This document shows positions 1-7,006 of a stretch of DNA of 32,725 nucleotides, piece by piece. The stretch spans positions 1-32,725 of the forward strand of contig CANDMH010000010.1 of the NCBI GenBank assembly GCA_947385785.1. The letters are read 5' to 3'. This DNA is from an uncultured Lachnospiraceae bacterium. GTDB taxonomy: Bacteria > Bacillota > Clostridia > Lachnospirales > Lachnospiraceae. Position 1 is the stretch's first letter; every line of letters begins with the position of its first letter. The notes under the pieces are model-generated. The model was not told the origin of the DNA and ran no database searches. It saw only the letters and a list, made by a program, of their open reading frames with translations. Both the position numbers and the translations under genes were made by a program.

Positions 1-2
1 AT

Positions 3-926
3 GCTGCCGGAAAGACCAGCCTGGGCAAAGCGTTGCTTAAAATTTTCAGTTCCATCAAAGAATCCAATGAAGCGATTCTAAGAGGTCTGAACTCCGGGAA
101 CCGACCGGCAGAATTCCGTGTGGATTTTGTCAATAAGGGGTATACACTGCACCGATTTTGCGGAATTGTGGACGGTGAAAATGTCAGCGTCCGCTATTTT
201 ACGGCGGAAATCGGTGAGATGGACAGCTACGAGATGGCAGTGGAGAAGCTACAGGACAGGTCGGAAGAAATTGCCGGAAGCTTTAAAGCTCTTAGAAAAA
301 AAATCGGGCAGCTGGAGTTCCGGTTCGCCTATCCCGAGATTGAGTCATCTCTCAGGCTCACGGGCATCAGGGAAGAAACCCTGCTGAAAACGCTGCGTGC
401 CGTAATCGGAACCCTTGACCCGACGCTGACCGATATTTCCATCGCCAAAGAACTCAAGGACTCCTTTGTCATACGCCGCCGTGGAAAGGAAATTATCATC
501 CAGGAAGGAAAGCTTCTCAGCAGAGAGCTTCTGTCCAGCGGAACTGCCGAAGGAATCGATGTGGCTGTATTCCTTGCCTCCATGCTTTCCGACAGGAACT
601 GCTTTTACTACTGTGATGAGCATTTTTCATATATCCAGAGCGATATTGAGAAACGGATTTTTGGCCTGATGGCAGAAAGGCTTGGAAAAAACGAGCAGCT
701 TATCTTTACAACGCACAATACTGACATGCTCGAACTGAATCTTCCCAAACACGCCTTCGCTTTTCTGAAGAAGGAAATCGAGGATGGCGAGTATAAGGTT
801 TCTGCAACATTCGCCTCTGATGTCCTGAAGAGACATACGGATTCCGTGAAGTGCGCTATGGAAAATGACATGTTCGGTTCTCTGCCGGACGATTCCCTCC
901 TGGATGATTTGGAGGTGGATGTGTGA
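3..926 (+). CDS. OLD/RecF-like AAA ATPase, 5'-partial
   Basis: The frame is open from base 3, so the gene begins before the window. The first codons read AAGKTS, the end of a Walker A loop, and the cut codon before them is NAT, which fits the Asn of GxNAAGKTS. Further on are an ABC-type signature reading LSSGT (near base 536), a Walker B region ending in CDEH (near 615) and a switch segment TTHNTDM (near 710). This order is that of the AAA_15/OLD/RecF ATPases found in many two-gene anti-phage modules (for example AbiL, PARIS, Gabija); that is family knowledge. The stop overlaps the start of the next gene, so the two are probably translated together. The exact system is not identified. The ATPase part looks intact from Walker A onward. 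Confidence 0.8.
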   Translation, partial: AAGKTSLGKALLKIFSSIKESNEAILRGLNSGNRPAEFRVDFVNKGYTLHRFCGIVDGENVSVRYFTAEIGEMDSYEMAVEKLQDRSEEIAGSFKALRKKIGQLEFRFAYPEIESSLRLTGIREETLLKTLRAVIGTLDPTLTDISIAKELKDSFVIRRRGKEIIIQEGKLLSRELLSSGTAEGIDVAVFLASMLSDRNCFYYCDEHFSYIQSDIEKRIFGLMAERLGKNEQLIFTTHNTDMLELNLPKHAFAFLKKEIEDGEYKVSATFASDVLKRHTDSVKCAMENDMFGSLPDDSLLDDLEVDV

Positions 927-1381
927 TGGATAACAGACGGTTCTATTACCTGGCTGAGGGGGAGTGTGAGGAAAAACTTCTAAAGGCATTAAAAACGAAG
1001 CCTGCACTGATTCATCCCGGAAAGGTAGAAAAATTCAATGTGGTGCAGAGAGAACTGAAGCCCAATAAATTGATGAACTTCCAGCCCGGAAGCAGTGTAG
1101 TGCTTGTCTTTGACACAGATAAGGAAGAAACGGCGATACTGAAAAAGAACATAGAACTGTTACATTCGCTGAGCTTTCGAGTTGAAGTGATAACCATAGC
1201 ACAGGTTCTGGATTTTGAGGATGAGATAGAACACTGTACAGATGTAAGCAAAGCGCAGGCGTTTACAAAGAGCGAAAACGTCAGCGAATTTAAAAGTGCA
1301 GTTCCAGCACACATGCCGCCCCCGCAAGCGGAAGCCGGAACGCTTCCCGGGGAATATCCGACCTGCAGTCATACCCGATGA
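923..1381 (+). pseudogene. TOPRIM-like partner of the ATPase, 3'-truncated
   Basis: The start is GTG 923 or ATG 926, overlapping the ATPase stop, with GGAGG upstream. The protein opens with RRFYYLAEGECEEKLLKAL, where the acidic EGE resembles the first TOPRIM motif, and later has VVLVFDTDKE, which resembles the DxD motif. Such TOPRIM-like or RloB-like effectors commonly follow AAA_15 ATPases. Family-like sequence ends near FKS (about base 1302). The remaining 26 codons are Pro-rich and run antisense through the end of the convergent lactonase gene at 1290, so they are unlikely to be native. I read this as a gene cut by a rearrangement, or by a mis-join in assembly. The truncated protein keeps the first acidic motifs but has lost its C-terminal half, so the module is probably inactive. 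Confidence 0.65.
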
Positions 1382-2246
1382 CCTCGTGACTGCGCATGCA
1401 TGCGGCCGCCACATGCCCTGTGCCGGACAGCACCGCAATATGCCGTGGCCAGTCGCCTGTGCCCCATTCCTTTTCCTTTGAAAGACAGACTCCGTCCCAC
1501 TGCCATGCGGAGAGGGTGTTCGGCCCCCGGTTGCACACATACAGCCTTCCTTTCCTGTCCATGCATGCCCCGCCGGGCCAGTTCTGCACATCCGCCTCAC
1601 CGCCGGCAGGCTCCGCCGCCTTTATTTCCCCGGTTGTATCCAGTACCCGGAGCATACCGTCCAGTTCGTTCACACAAGCCAGATTTCCGTCCTTCAGCGT
1701 AAGAATCTGGCGCGGCCCGCTCCCCCGGGGCTGGCCCAGGATTTCCGTCTCTCCCTCCGCAAGCCCCTCATGAAGCCTGCAGCGATACAGGCAGTCGTTT
1801 CCCAAATCGGCCAGATACAGGGAGTTCCCCGCCGTATGCGCCCAATGGGCATGCGCGTTACGGCGTGAAAATGTCCACAATATTTCAGTCAGTTTTCCGT
1901 CCACGGCAAAAAAATCCCCGCTCTCATAACAGGAGCCATAGAGGACTTGTCCGCATGCGTGCAGATGGCACAGCCCCCGGCCGGGAACCGCAAGCTTCGC
2001 AACCGCCTTCAGACGCTCCCCCTGAAGCTCATATGCCGTGATGTCCGCGCCGTCCGCCCGCTCGGAAGCCGCGTAAATCCATCCGCTGCCGCCTCTGCAG
2101 CAAAAGGACGGCCCATGCCCGTGGCACATGCCGTACACTTTCTCCGCCCGCCCTTCCTCTTCAATGCGGTACAGCGCAATATCCTCTTCCCCCGGCGCTC
2201 CATAGCCGGAAATCAATATCAGACTCTTTTTCATCTTCTGCTCCAT
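1290..2246 (-). CDS. Lactonase-family beta-propeller protein (6-phosphogluconolactonase-like)
   Basis: The 318-residue protein resembles the seven-bladed-propeller lactonase family (PF10282, YbhE/Pgl type): an N-terminal GYG...ALYRIEEEG strand, repeated blades with internal D/N-G turns, the segment WAHTAGNSLYLADLGNDCLYRCRL, and a final blade CNRGPNTLSAW...WPRHIAV. There is no signal peptide, so it should be cytoplasmic. Members hydrolyse sugar lactones to aldonic acids. It is the last gene of the catabolic operon, 9 bp after the SDR stop, and next to a dehydrogenase it would open the lactone that enzyme makes. A second in-frame ATG at 2234 (MKKSLILISG) has a better spaced GGAG and may be the true start. 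The stop lies at the junction with the truncated TOPRIM gene, but the C-terminal strand looks complete. Confidence 0.75.
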   Translation of the reverse strand: MEQKMKKSLILISGYGAPGEEDIALYRIEEEGRAEKVYGMCHGHGPSFCCRGGSGWIYAASERADGADITAYELQGERLKAVAKLAVPGRGLCHLHACGQVLYGSCYESGDFFAVDGKLTEILWTFSRRNAHAHWAHTAGNSLYLADLGNDCLYRCRLHEGLAEGETEILGQPRGSGPRQILTLKDGNLACVNELDGMLRVLDTTGEIKAAEPAGGEADVQNWPGGACMDRKGRLYVCNRGPNTLSAWQWDGVCLSKEKEWGTGDWPRHIAVLSGTGHVAAACMRSHEVIGYDCRSDIPREAFRLPLAGAACVLELHF

Positions 2247-2255
2247 TCAGTCCCT

Positions 2256-3092
2256 TCAAAATGCCGGATGGAAATCATGAGCCTTAATGCTGGTTCCTCC
2301 GTCTGCCAGAATGCACTGTCCCGTAATATAGGCCGACATATCCGATGCCAGAAACAGCGCCGCATTCGCAATATCCGCCATCTGTCCCCGGGGCAGCGGC
2401 TGGCATCTGTCCAGCGCCTGGCCGAAGGCTTCCTTCTGCCCTTCCTCCATTTTGTCCCTCTCATCGTACATCACATCGCTCATCACCACTCCCGGACAGA
2501 CCGTGTTGACACGTATCCCGTCTGCCGCGCAGTCAAGAGCCATGGCGCGGGCAGCGGCGTTCATGGCCCCCTTTGTACCGGCATACAGCATATTGGTGGG
2601 CTGCGTCATCACGCTGTGTATGGAAGATATGTTCACAATGCTGCCGCCCCTGCGTTCCCGCATCCCCGGCAGAAAAGCACGGGCAAAGCGCAGGCCGCTG
2701 AGGTAGTTGGTTTCCAGCAGGCGCGCCATGTCCTCATCCCTGTATACATCCGCGGCACAATGGCAGTTCACCCCTGCGGTACATACCAGAATATCGATGC
2801 CGCCGCTGTCGTGCAGCACTGTCCGCGCCGCCGCCTCGCTTTGAGCCGCATCCGCAAGATCGATAACATATCCACGACATTCCGCCACAATCTGCCGCAG
2901 CTCCCTTTCCGTGTGCAGCACATACGCTTCATTCCGCCCGCCGAAATAGACTGCCGCGCCCTGCCGCGCAAACAGGAGGGCAATGCTCTTGCCGATTCCC
3001 CGTGCCGCCGTGGTGATAAAGGCTTTTCTGCCTTCCAGTAATTTATTATAATCCCGGATTCCGCTTTCGTAAAGCTCCAATTCTCTCATCAT
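2256..3092 (-). CDS. SDR-family NAD(P)-dependent oxidoreductase
   Basis: This is a 278-residue classical short-chain dehydrogenase/reductase. The cofactor loop reads TTAARGIG (residues 27-34), with Thr in place of the first Gly of TGxxxGIG. There is CTAG in the NNAG position, Asn129, a catalytic Ser in NISS (about 156), and Tyr170 and Lys174 in YAGTK. The tail AALFLASDMSAYITGQCILADGG is typical of the glucose-dehydrogenase/FabG-like branch. It should oxidise a hydroxyl or an anomeric carbon with NAD(P) in the cytoplasm. The start overlaps the RraA-family stop by 4 bases (ATGA), a sign of translational coupling. Substrate cannot be read from sequence. In this cluster, oxidation of a sugar or sugar acid is the simplest proposal. 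Confidence 0.85.
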   Translation of the reverse strand: MMRELELYESGIRDYNKLLEGRKAFITTAARGIGKSIALLFARQGAAVYFGGRNEAYVLHTERELRQIVAECRGYVIDLADAAQSEAAARTVLHDSGGIDILVCTAGVNCHCAADVYRDEDMARLLETNYLSGLRFARAFLPGMRERRGGSIVNISSIHSVMTQPTNMLYAGTKGAMNAAARAMALDCAADGIRVNTVCPGVVMSDVMYDERDKMEEGQKEAFGQALDRCQPLPRGQMADIANAALFLASDMSAYITGQCILADGGTSIKAHDFHPAF

Positions 3093-4039
3093 ATCAGAAC
3101 CTGCCCTTCCCTGCCGGACGCAGTATAGGTTTCAATGTCAAAACGGCGCAGCATTTCCTCTATTGCCTGCCTGTCCCCCCGGGCCGCGCGCAGTTCCACA
3201 TCCCAGTCCAAGCCGCGGTACTTTGCCGCCTCCGGCTGTGTATCAATAAAATGAAGAAGCTCCCTCATCATCTCCATACTCCATACCGGCGCGTCCACAT
3301 CCGCCGTTGTATAAAATCCGCTTTGCAGCCTGGGAAATGCATACGCATCCCTGGCCTGCATTTTATAGGCATTTTCAATCACCATATCCACCATGTGGCT
3401 GGGCACAAACAGCACGCCGTTCTTCGTCCCGATGACGATGTCCCCGGGCAGGCACAGCGCCTGGCCGATACGGCAGGCCCCGTTGAACGCGGTAATCTGG
3501 CAGTCTCTGATGGGCGTGGGATCTACCCCCCGGTAATACACCTGTACATCCATTTTCTGCATCTGCTCTATATCCCGCACGCCGCCCCAGACAACGGCGC
3601 CGCCTGTTTTCGTGCGCGCCCGGATTGCCGTAGTCAGATTCCCTCCCACAAAGGTACCCTTGAAAATCTTATCATACAGGTCGCATACCACCACATCCCC
3701 TTCCTGAAGACTGTCTATCACCCACTGATTGCAGTCCCCCTTCCAGCCCCTTTTCCCTGCGGTATCAAAGGCAAGGCAGCGCAGGTCGGGACGCTGCGGC
3801 ATAAAACAGCAGGTAACGGCACGTCCGTACAGCTTTTTCCCCTCATGCAGCGCCTGCATCCCTCCCTGAAACTGAAAACGATACCCGCTGAAATACAGGG
3901 GATGCCAGATTTCTTCCTGGGTCAGTGTCTTCAGGATTTCTATTTTCTCATCCGCTACCCTGGGACGGCCGTCCGAAAATCGTTCTCCCTTCCAGTCACG
4001 GGTCAATTCGATAATCTCTTCCCTGTCGTTCAATCTCAT
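3089..4039 (-). CDS. RraA-family aldolase-like protein
   Basis: I start at ATG 4039, seven bases after AGGAG; an upstream in-frame ATG at 4105 lies inside a repeat and has no ribosome site. The product is 316 residues. The core GGNLTTAIRARTKTGGAVVWGGVRD (residues 132-156) matches the RraA / 4-hydroxy-4-methyl-2-oxoglutarate (HMG/CHA) aldolase fold, including the conserved GGNL loop and the Arg155-Asp156 metal and substrate pair. Single-domain RraA proteins are about 160 residues; this one has extensions at both ends, as in the longer sugar-acid branch. The family includes divalent-metal pyruvate aldolases, so a cleavage of a keto-deoxy sugar acid is suggested here by context. A dehydratase or binding role is possible. 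Confidence 0.75.
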   Translation of the reverse strand: MRLNDREEIIELTRDWKGERFSDGRPRVADEKIEILKTLTQEEIWHPLYFSGYRFQFQGGMQALHEGKKLYGRAVTCCFMPQRPDLRCLAFDTAGKRGWKGDCNQWVIDSLQEGDVVVCDLYDKIFKGTFVGGNLTTAIRARTKTGGAVVWGGVRDIEQMQKMDVQVYYRGVDPTPIRDCQITAFNGACRIGQALCLPGDIVIGTKNGVLFVPSHMVDMVIENAYKMQARDAYAFPRLQSGFYTTADVDAPVWSMEMMRELLHFIDTQPEAAKYRGLDWDVELRAARGDRQAIEEMLRRFDIETYTASGREGQVLI

Positions 4040-4052
4040 ACTATTTCTCCTG

Positions 4053-4263
4053 TTCCGGTGCCGCATTCGGCCTCTCAGTGCCTGCCTCCGGCATCTCATC
4101 TCCATCCGCTGCCATGTCTGTAAATCCTATGGGCTCTGAAAGGCAGAACGCTGTTTTCCAGTTCCGCATTCCGCCTCTCAGTGACTTTTCCTGCATAGTA
4201 TTTCCATCTGCTGCCGCGGCTGTAAATCCTATGAGCTCTGAAAGGCAGAACGCTGTTTTCCAG
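4053..4263. repeat. Two-copy tandem repeat (109 and 102 bp) in the operon spacer
   Basis: Copies lie at 4053-4161 and 4162-4263. Both begin with TTCCG, share CCGCATTC and GCCTCTCAGTG, and end in an almost identical block of about 45 bases that starts TGTAAATCCTATG and ends GCTGTTTTCCAG. The repeat fills the whole gap between the amidohydrolase stop and the RraA ribosome site. Part of the block (GTAAATCCTATGGG) recurs in the hairpin at 6702-6797, so it belongs to a dispersed intergenic family. Confidence 0.85.
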
Positions 4264-4268
4264 TTCCT

Positions 4269-5507
4269 TTACCTCCACAGTGTCCAGCTGCGCAGCAGGC
4301 CGGGAGCCGTCCAGTAGGCCTCAGGCGCCTCCCGCCAGTCCGGCATGCTTCTCGCCTCCGGGTCAAACACCACCTCGCCGGCCCGCAGAGTGGCAACGCA
4401 CTCCAGCCTTCCCTTCCCCATAAGCCTCGCGCCGCCGCAGTCCATAAATCCAAACCTGCCTTCCCGCAGACGCAGTACGGCAATATCCGCGCAGGCACCC
4501 AGGTCCAGCGTCCCCAGCTCGGAATGGGAAACGGCCAGCGCCGGCCCCCGCGTTATGCGGTACAATACCTCTGTGAGCGGCATTCCCATGGCCAGAAATT
4601 TGCCTGCCACATACAGCAGATCAATTACAGGCCCCGTAACATTCTGGTGATGCAGATCCGTGGAAATGGTATCCGGCCAGAAGCCCTGTTCGAAGCAGTT
4701 CACCGCCTGCCGGAACCAGAAGCTTCCGGAACCATGGCCCACATCAAACCGGATGCCCCGGGCGCGTTCGGACAGCATATAGGACTGTATCCTGCCCTCC
4801 CCGTCCAGGAGCGGAAACTGCCGGGCAAATACATGGGTATGGATATCCCCCGGCTCCAGCCTCGCCAAAATAGCGGGATAACCACGCTCCGGCAGGATGG
4901 GAATGCTGTCCACCATCACACATTTGCCGCACAGGGAGGCCGCCTCCCGCGCTCCGTCAATGGACGCCCAGGCAGGATGCGCCGGATCTTCATGCTTCGC
5001 ATGGTAATGCGCGCTTTTGATTCCGACCACGGTATCGGGCCATGTCCGGGCCACCGCAGCGGCAATTTTCGGGTTAATGTCCTTTACCTCCTGTTCGGAA
5101 TCCGGATAGTGCATTCCCCTGGCCGCTATCTCTATAAATGCAAGCACGCGCAGCTTCGTGGCATCTATTACATTTTCCTTAAAATCTCCGAAATTCCGCC
5201 AGCCGCAGGTTCCGGCATCCACCGCCGTAGTCACGCCGCAGCGGAACATATGTTCCTCCCCGTTTGTCGTGCGGAGCGAATCCTTCCGGGGATAGGGAAA
5301 CATGGGATAGATATGGCAATGTAAATCAATCAGCCCGGGGGCAACAATGCAGTCCTCAACTTCCATCACCGTATCCGCATCTTCTGTGATACGCTGGCCG
5401 CGGGCAGCAATCTTCCCTTCCTTTACCGCGATATCTTCCTGCTGCATCAGCCCTGTACAGGGGTCATATACCATTCCGCCTTTCAAGATCAGATCATAAT
5501 CTGCCAT
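4269..5507 (-). CDS. Amidohydrolase/deacetylase family metallohydrolase (EF_0837 type)
   Basis: The 412-residue protein has a composite N-terminal sheet (DLILKGGMVYDP), GLIDLHCH with the metal ligands His63 and His65, Lys164 in GIKSAHYH as the possible carbamylated lysine, His223/His225 in DIHTH, His258 in VGHGSGSF, and Asp284 in STDLH. These are the ligands of the dihydroorotase/D-aminoacylase-like superfamily, and the DLHCHIYPMF and IRFDVGHG...TDLH blocks fit the EF_0837 branch. As family knowledge, EF_0837 proteins are repeatedly encoded beside SelA-like PLP enzymes, as here. The expected reaction is hydrolysis of an N-acyl or cyclic amide bond in the cytoplasm. The ATG follows AGGAGG by seven bases, and the start lies inside the 3' end of the RidA gene (19-base overlap). 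Confidence 0.82.
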   Translation of the reverse strand: MADYDLILKGGMVYDPCTGLMQQEDIAVKEGKIAARGQRITEDADTVMEVEDCIVAPGLIDLHCHIYPMFPYPRKDSLRTTNGEEHMFRCGVTTAVDAGTCGWRNFGDFKENVIDATKLRVLAFIEIAARGMHYPDSEQEVKDINPKIAAAVARTWPDTVVGIKSAHYHAKHEDPAHPAWASIDGAREAASLCGKCVMVDSIPILPERGYPAILARLEPGDIHTHVFARQFPLLDGEGRIQSYMLSERARGIRFDVGHGSGSFWFRQAVNCFEQGFWPDTISTDLHHQNVTGPVIDLLYVAGKFLAMGMPLTEVLYRITRGPALAVSHSELGTLDLGACADIAVLRLREGRFGFMDCGGARLMGKGRLECVATLRAGEVVFDPEARSMPDWREAPEAYWTAPGLLRSWTLWR

Positions 5508-6019
5508 TTTTCTCCTCCTGATTTAAGAACCGGCGCCCTGTCCCCGTATCCGTCGGCAAGTGCAAATATCATCTCCACCTCCACCGGAATATTGTGGTTG
5601 GGCATATTTCGCGTTCCCATCACAGTCCTGGCATGTCTGCCGCGTTCCTGTAAAATTTCCACGCAGGTATCGGAAAAACCGTCCGCAACCTTTTCCGGGT
5701 GTTCGAAGCTTCTGCCGCAATTTACCAGTGCCAGCGCACGCACCACCTGCCGGATACAGTCCAGACTCCCGTAATGCTCCTGTACCGCGCGCAGCAGTGT
5801 CTTCGCACATTCCGACGCTGCCTGATACCCCTCCTCCGGCGTCAGTTCCTCTCCTATCCGCCCTCTGTACAGCGGCTCATAGGTATTGATATCTTCCGGT
5901 CCGTGGCCGGAAACGTATACGATTCCCCCCGCCTCACGGATGGGAATCAGGGGTTTGTATCTTTGAAAACGCTGCACCGTCTCACGGCCGTTTTCCCGAA
6001 TCACATTTACGTTCGACAT
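5489..6019 (-). CDS. RidA-family protein with the conserved arginine
   Basis: I start at ATG 6019 (MSNVNVIREN), seven bases after AGGAG. The open frame runs further upstream only because it crosses a repeat. The 176-residue product is a YjgF/YER057c/UK114 (RidA) protein: YVSGHGPED, GYQAASECAKTLLRAVQEHYGSLDCIRQVVRALALVNC, and GRHARTVMGTRNMPNHNIPVEVEM. The Arg in TRNMP sits where Arg105 of E. coli RidA binds the substrate carboxylate, so imine/enamine deaminase activity is possible. RidA proteins hydrolyse the reactive 2-imino acids released by PLP enzymes; one is encoded upstream. The 3' end overlaps the amidohydrolase start. Confidence 0.85.
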   Translation of the reverse strand: MSNVNVIRENGRETVQRFQRYKPLIPIREAGGIVYVSGHGPEDINTYEPLYRGRIGEELTPEEGYQAASECAKTLLRAVQEHYGSLDCIRQVVRALALVNCGRSFEHPEKVADGFSDTCVEILQERGRHARTVMGTRNMPNHNIPVEVEMIFALADGYGDRAPVLKSGGEKWQIMI

Positions 6020-6032
6020 CTTTTTTCTCCTA

Positions 6033-6200
6033 TTACAAGTCCCGCAACTGCCCTGTCTGGTACCTTTCTCTGGCAGAACAATCCCTGTCCCCAGATGCCG
6101 GGCCAGGGATTGTTCTGGGCACCCGACAGGGCATTTGCTGTTACAAGTCCCGCAACTGCCCTGTCTGGTACCTTTCTCTGGCAGAACAATCCCTGTCCCC
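6033..6200. repeat. 60-bp exact direct repeat pair enclosing a hairpin
   Basis: A 60-bp sequence at 6033-6092 recurs without change at 6141-6200, both on the same strand. The 48 bases between them are largely the reverse complement of parts of the repeat: CAGAACAATCCCTG faces CAGGGATTGTTCTG, and TGCCCTGTC faces GACAGGGCA. The left copy and the spacer can therefore fold into a long hairpin. The element lies between the two RidA genes and ends 10 bp from the stop of the second one. Confidence 0.9.
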
Positions 6201-6210
6201 TTCTCACCTT

Positions 6211-6678
6211 CTACCTGCGTATTCTGACGATGGCATCGGCGCATACAGGCATGTTGCCCTCCAGGACATAGGCTCCCATGGCCGCGCGTGCGTGCCGGCC
6301 CCGGTGGCCGAATACCTCCACCATCAAATCGGAAAAACCGTTCATCACCGGAGGCATATTATAAAAATCGCCAGCGCTGTTTACAAGACACAGTGCTTTC
6401 ACAAAGTAATCCACTCTGTCCAGGCTGCCGATGTATGCCTGTAAGGTACGCAGCATGTTCAGGCCGCACAGTCTGGCCGCCTTATATGCCGTCTCCTCAT
6501 CTATTTCCGCACCTACGCGTCCCACATAGACAGGTCTTCCGTTCTCATCTACGGGGTAATGTGCAGAAATATATAGTATATCGTTTATAAAGATCGCTTC
6601 CGCCGCTCCCTTCCCTCTCCAGTCTGTCTGCTGCAGCGTAATGCCAAGCTGTTCCATTCTTTTTTCAGTAGCTCCCAT
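6211..6678 (-). CDS. RidA-family protein lacking the conserved arginine
   Basis: Start is ATG 6678 (MGATEKRMEQ), seven bases after AGGAG; the upstream ATG at 6717 is poor. The 155-residue product has the RidA core: AIFINDILYISAHYPVDENGRP, AARLCGLNMLRTLQAYIGSLDRVDYFVKALCLVNS, and GRHARAAMGAYVLEGNMPVCADAIVRI. Where the neighbouring paralogue has Arg (TRNMP), this one reads AYVLEG, so the carboxylate-binding arginine of archetypal RidA is missing. Such members are usually not efficient imine deaminases, which suggests a division of labour or a mixed trimer with the neighbour. It lies between the PLP enzyme and the first RidA gene in the same operon. Confidence 0.82.
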   Translation of the reverse strand: MGATEKRMEQLGITLQQTDWRGKGAAEAIFINDILYISAHYPVDENGRPVYVGRVGAEIDEETAYKAARLCGLNMLRTLQAYIGSLDRVDYFVKALCLVNSAGDFYNMPPVMNGFSDLMVEVFGHRGRHARAAMGAYVLEGNMPVCADAIVRIRR

Positions 6679-6701
6679 TCTTTTTCTCCTATTCCAGTTC
6701 C

Positions 6702-6797
6702 GTAAGCGCCCCTTCATAGCCTAGGCGCCGGCATAGGATTTTCGGCCGCAAAATAACTGCGTCCGTAAATCCTATGGGGCTATGAAGGGGCACTTAC
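6702..6797. repeat. 96-bp palindromic element with 18-bp inverted ends
   Basis: GTAAGCGCCCCTTCATAG at 6702-6719 is matched by its inverse at 6780-6797 with one mismatch. Inside, CATAGGATTT faces AAATCCTATG, so the whole element can fold on itself. No target-site duplication is evident. It starts just upstream of the ribosome site of the arginine-lacking RidA gene, so it lies in the 5' region of that cistron. Confidence 0.85.
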
Positions 6798-6802
6798 TGT
6801 TT

Positions 6803-6993
6803 ATAGTCGCTGCGCGACGGCTCTAAAGGGAAATGTCCCTTCGACGCACTCTCATGAGAGAAACTTTCACTCGAAAGAAACCTCGTGAAAGTTCCTCTCG
6901 TGCGTCTTCGCGACTTTTCCTGCACACAGCTTTATCTTCATTCCATTTCCGGGACATCATAGTCGCTGCGTCACGGCTCTAAAGGGAAATGTC
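6803..6993. repeat. Structured spacer with a repeated 34-bp block
   Basis: ATAGTCGCTGCG...ACGGCTCTAAAGGGAAATGTC occurs at 6803-6836 and again at 6959-6993. Between the copies, GAAACTTTCAC faces GTGAAAGTTCC and AGTCGC faces GCGACT, which makes nested hairpins. No coding sequence is credible in the gap from 6720 to 7006. A transcript from the operon would carry several strong stem-loops here, between the PLP enzyme and the first RidA gene. Confidence 0.75.
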
Positions 6994-7006
6994 ACGTACA
7001 GCGTTT

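Noticed and set aside
5489..6244. Longer RidA reading frame starting at 6244
   Set aside because: The extra 75 residues are translated from the 60-bp repeats and have no ribosome site; ATG 6019 has AGGAG at the right distance and fits the family N-terminus.
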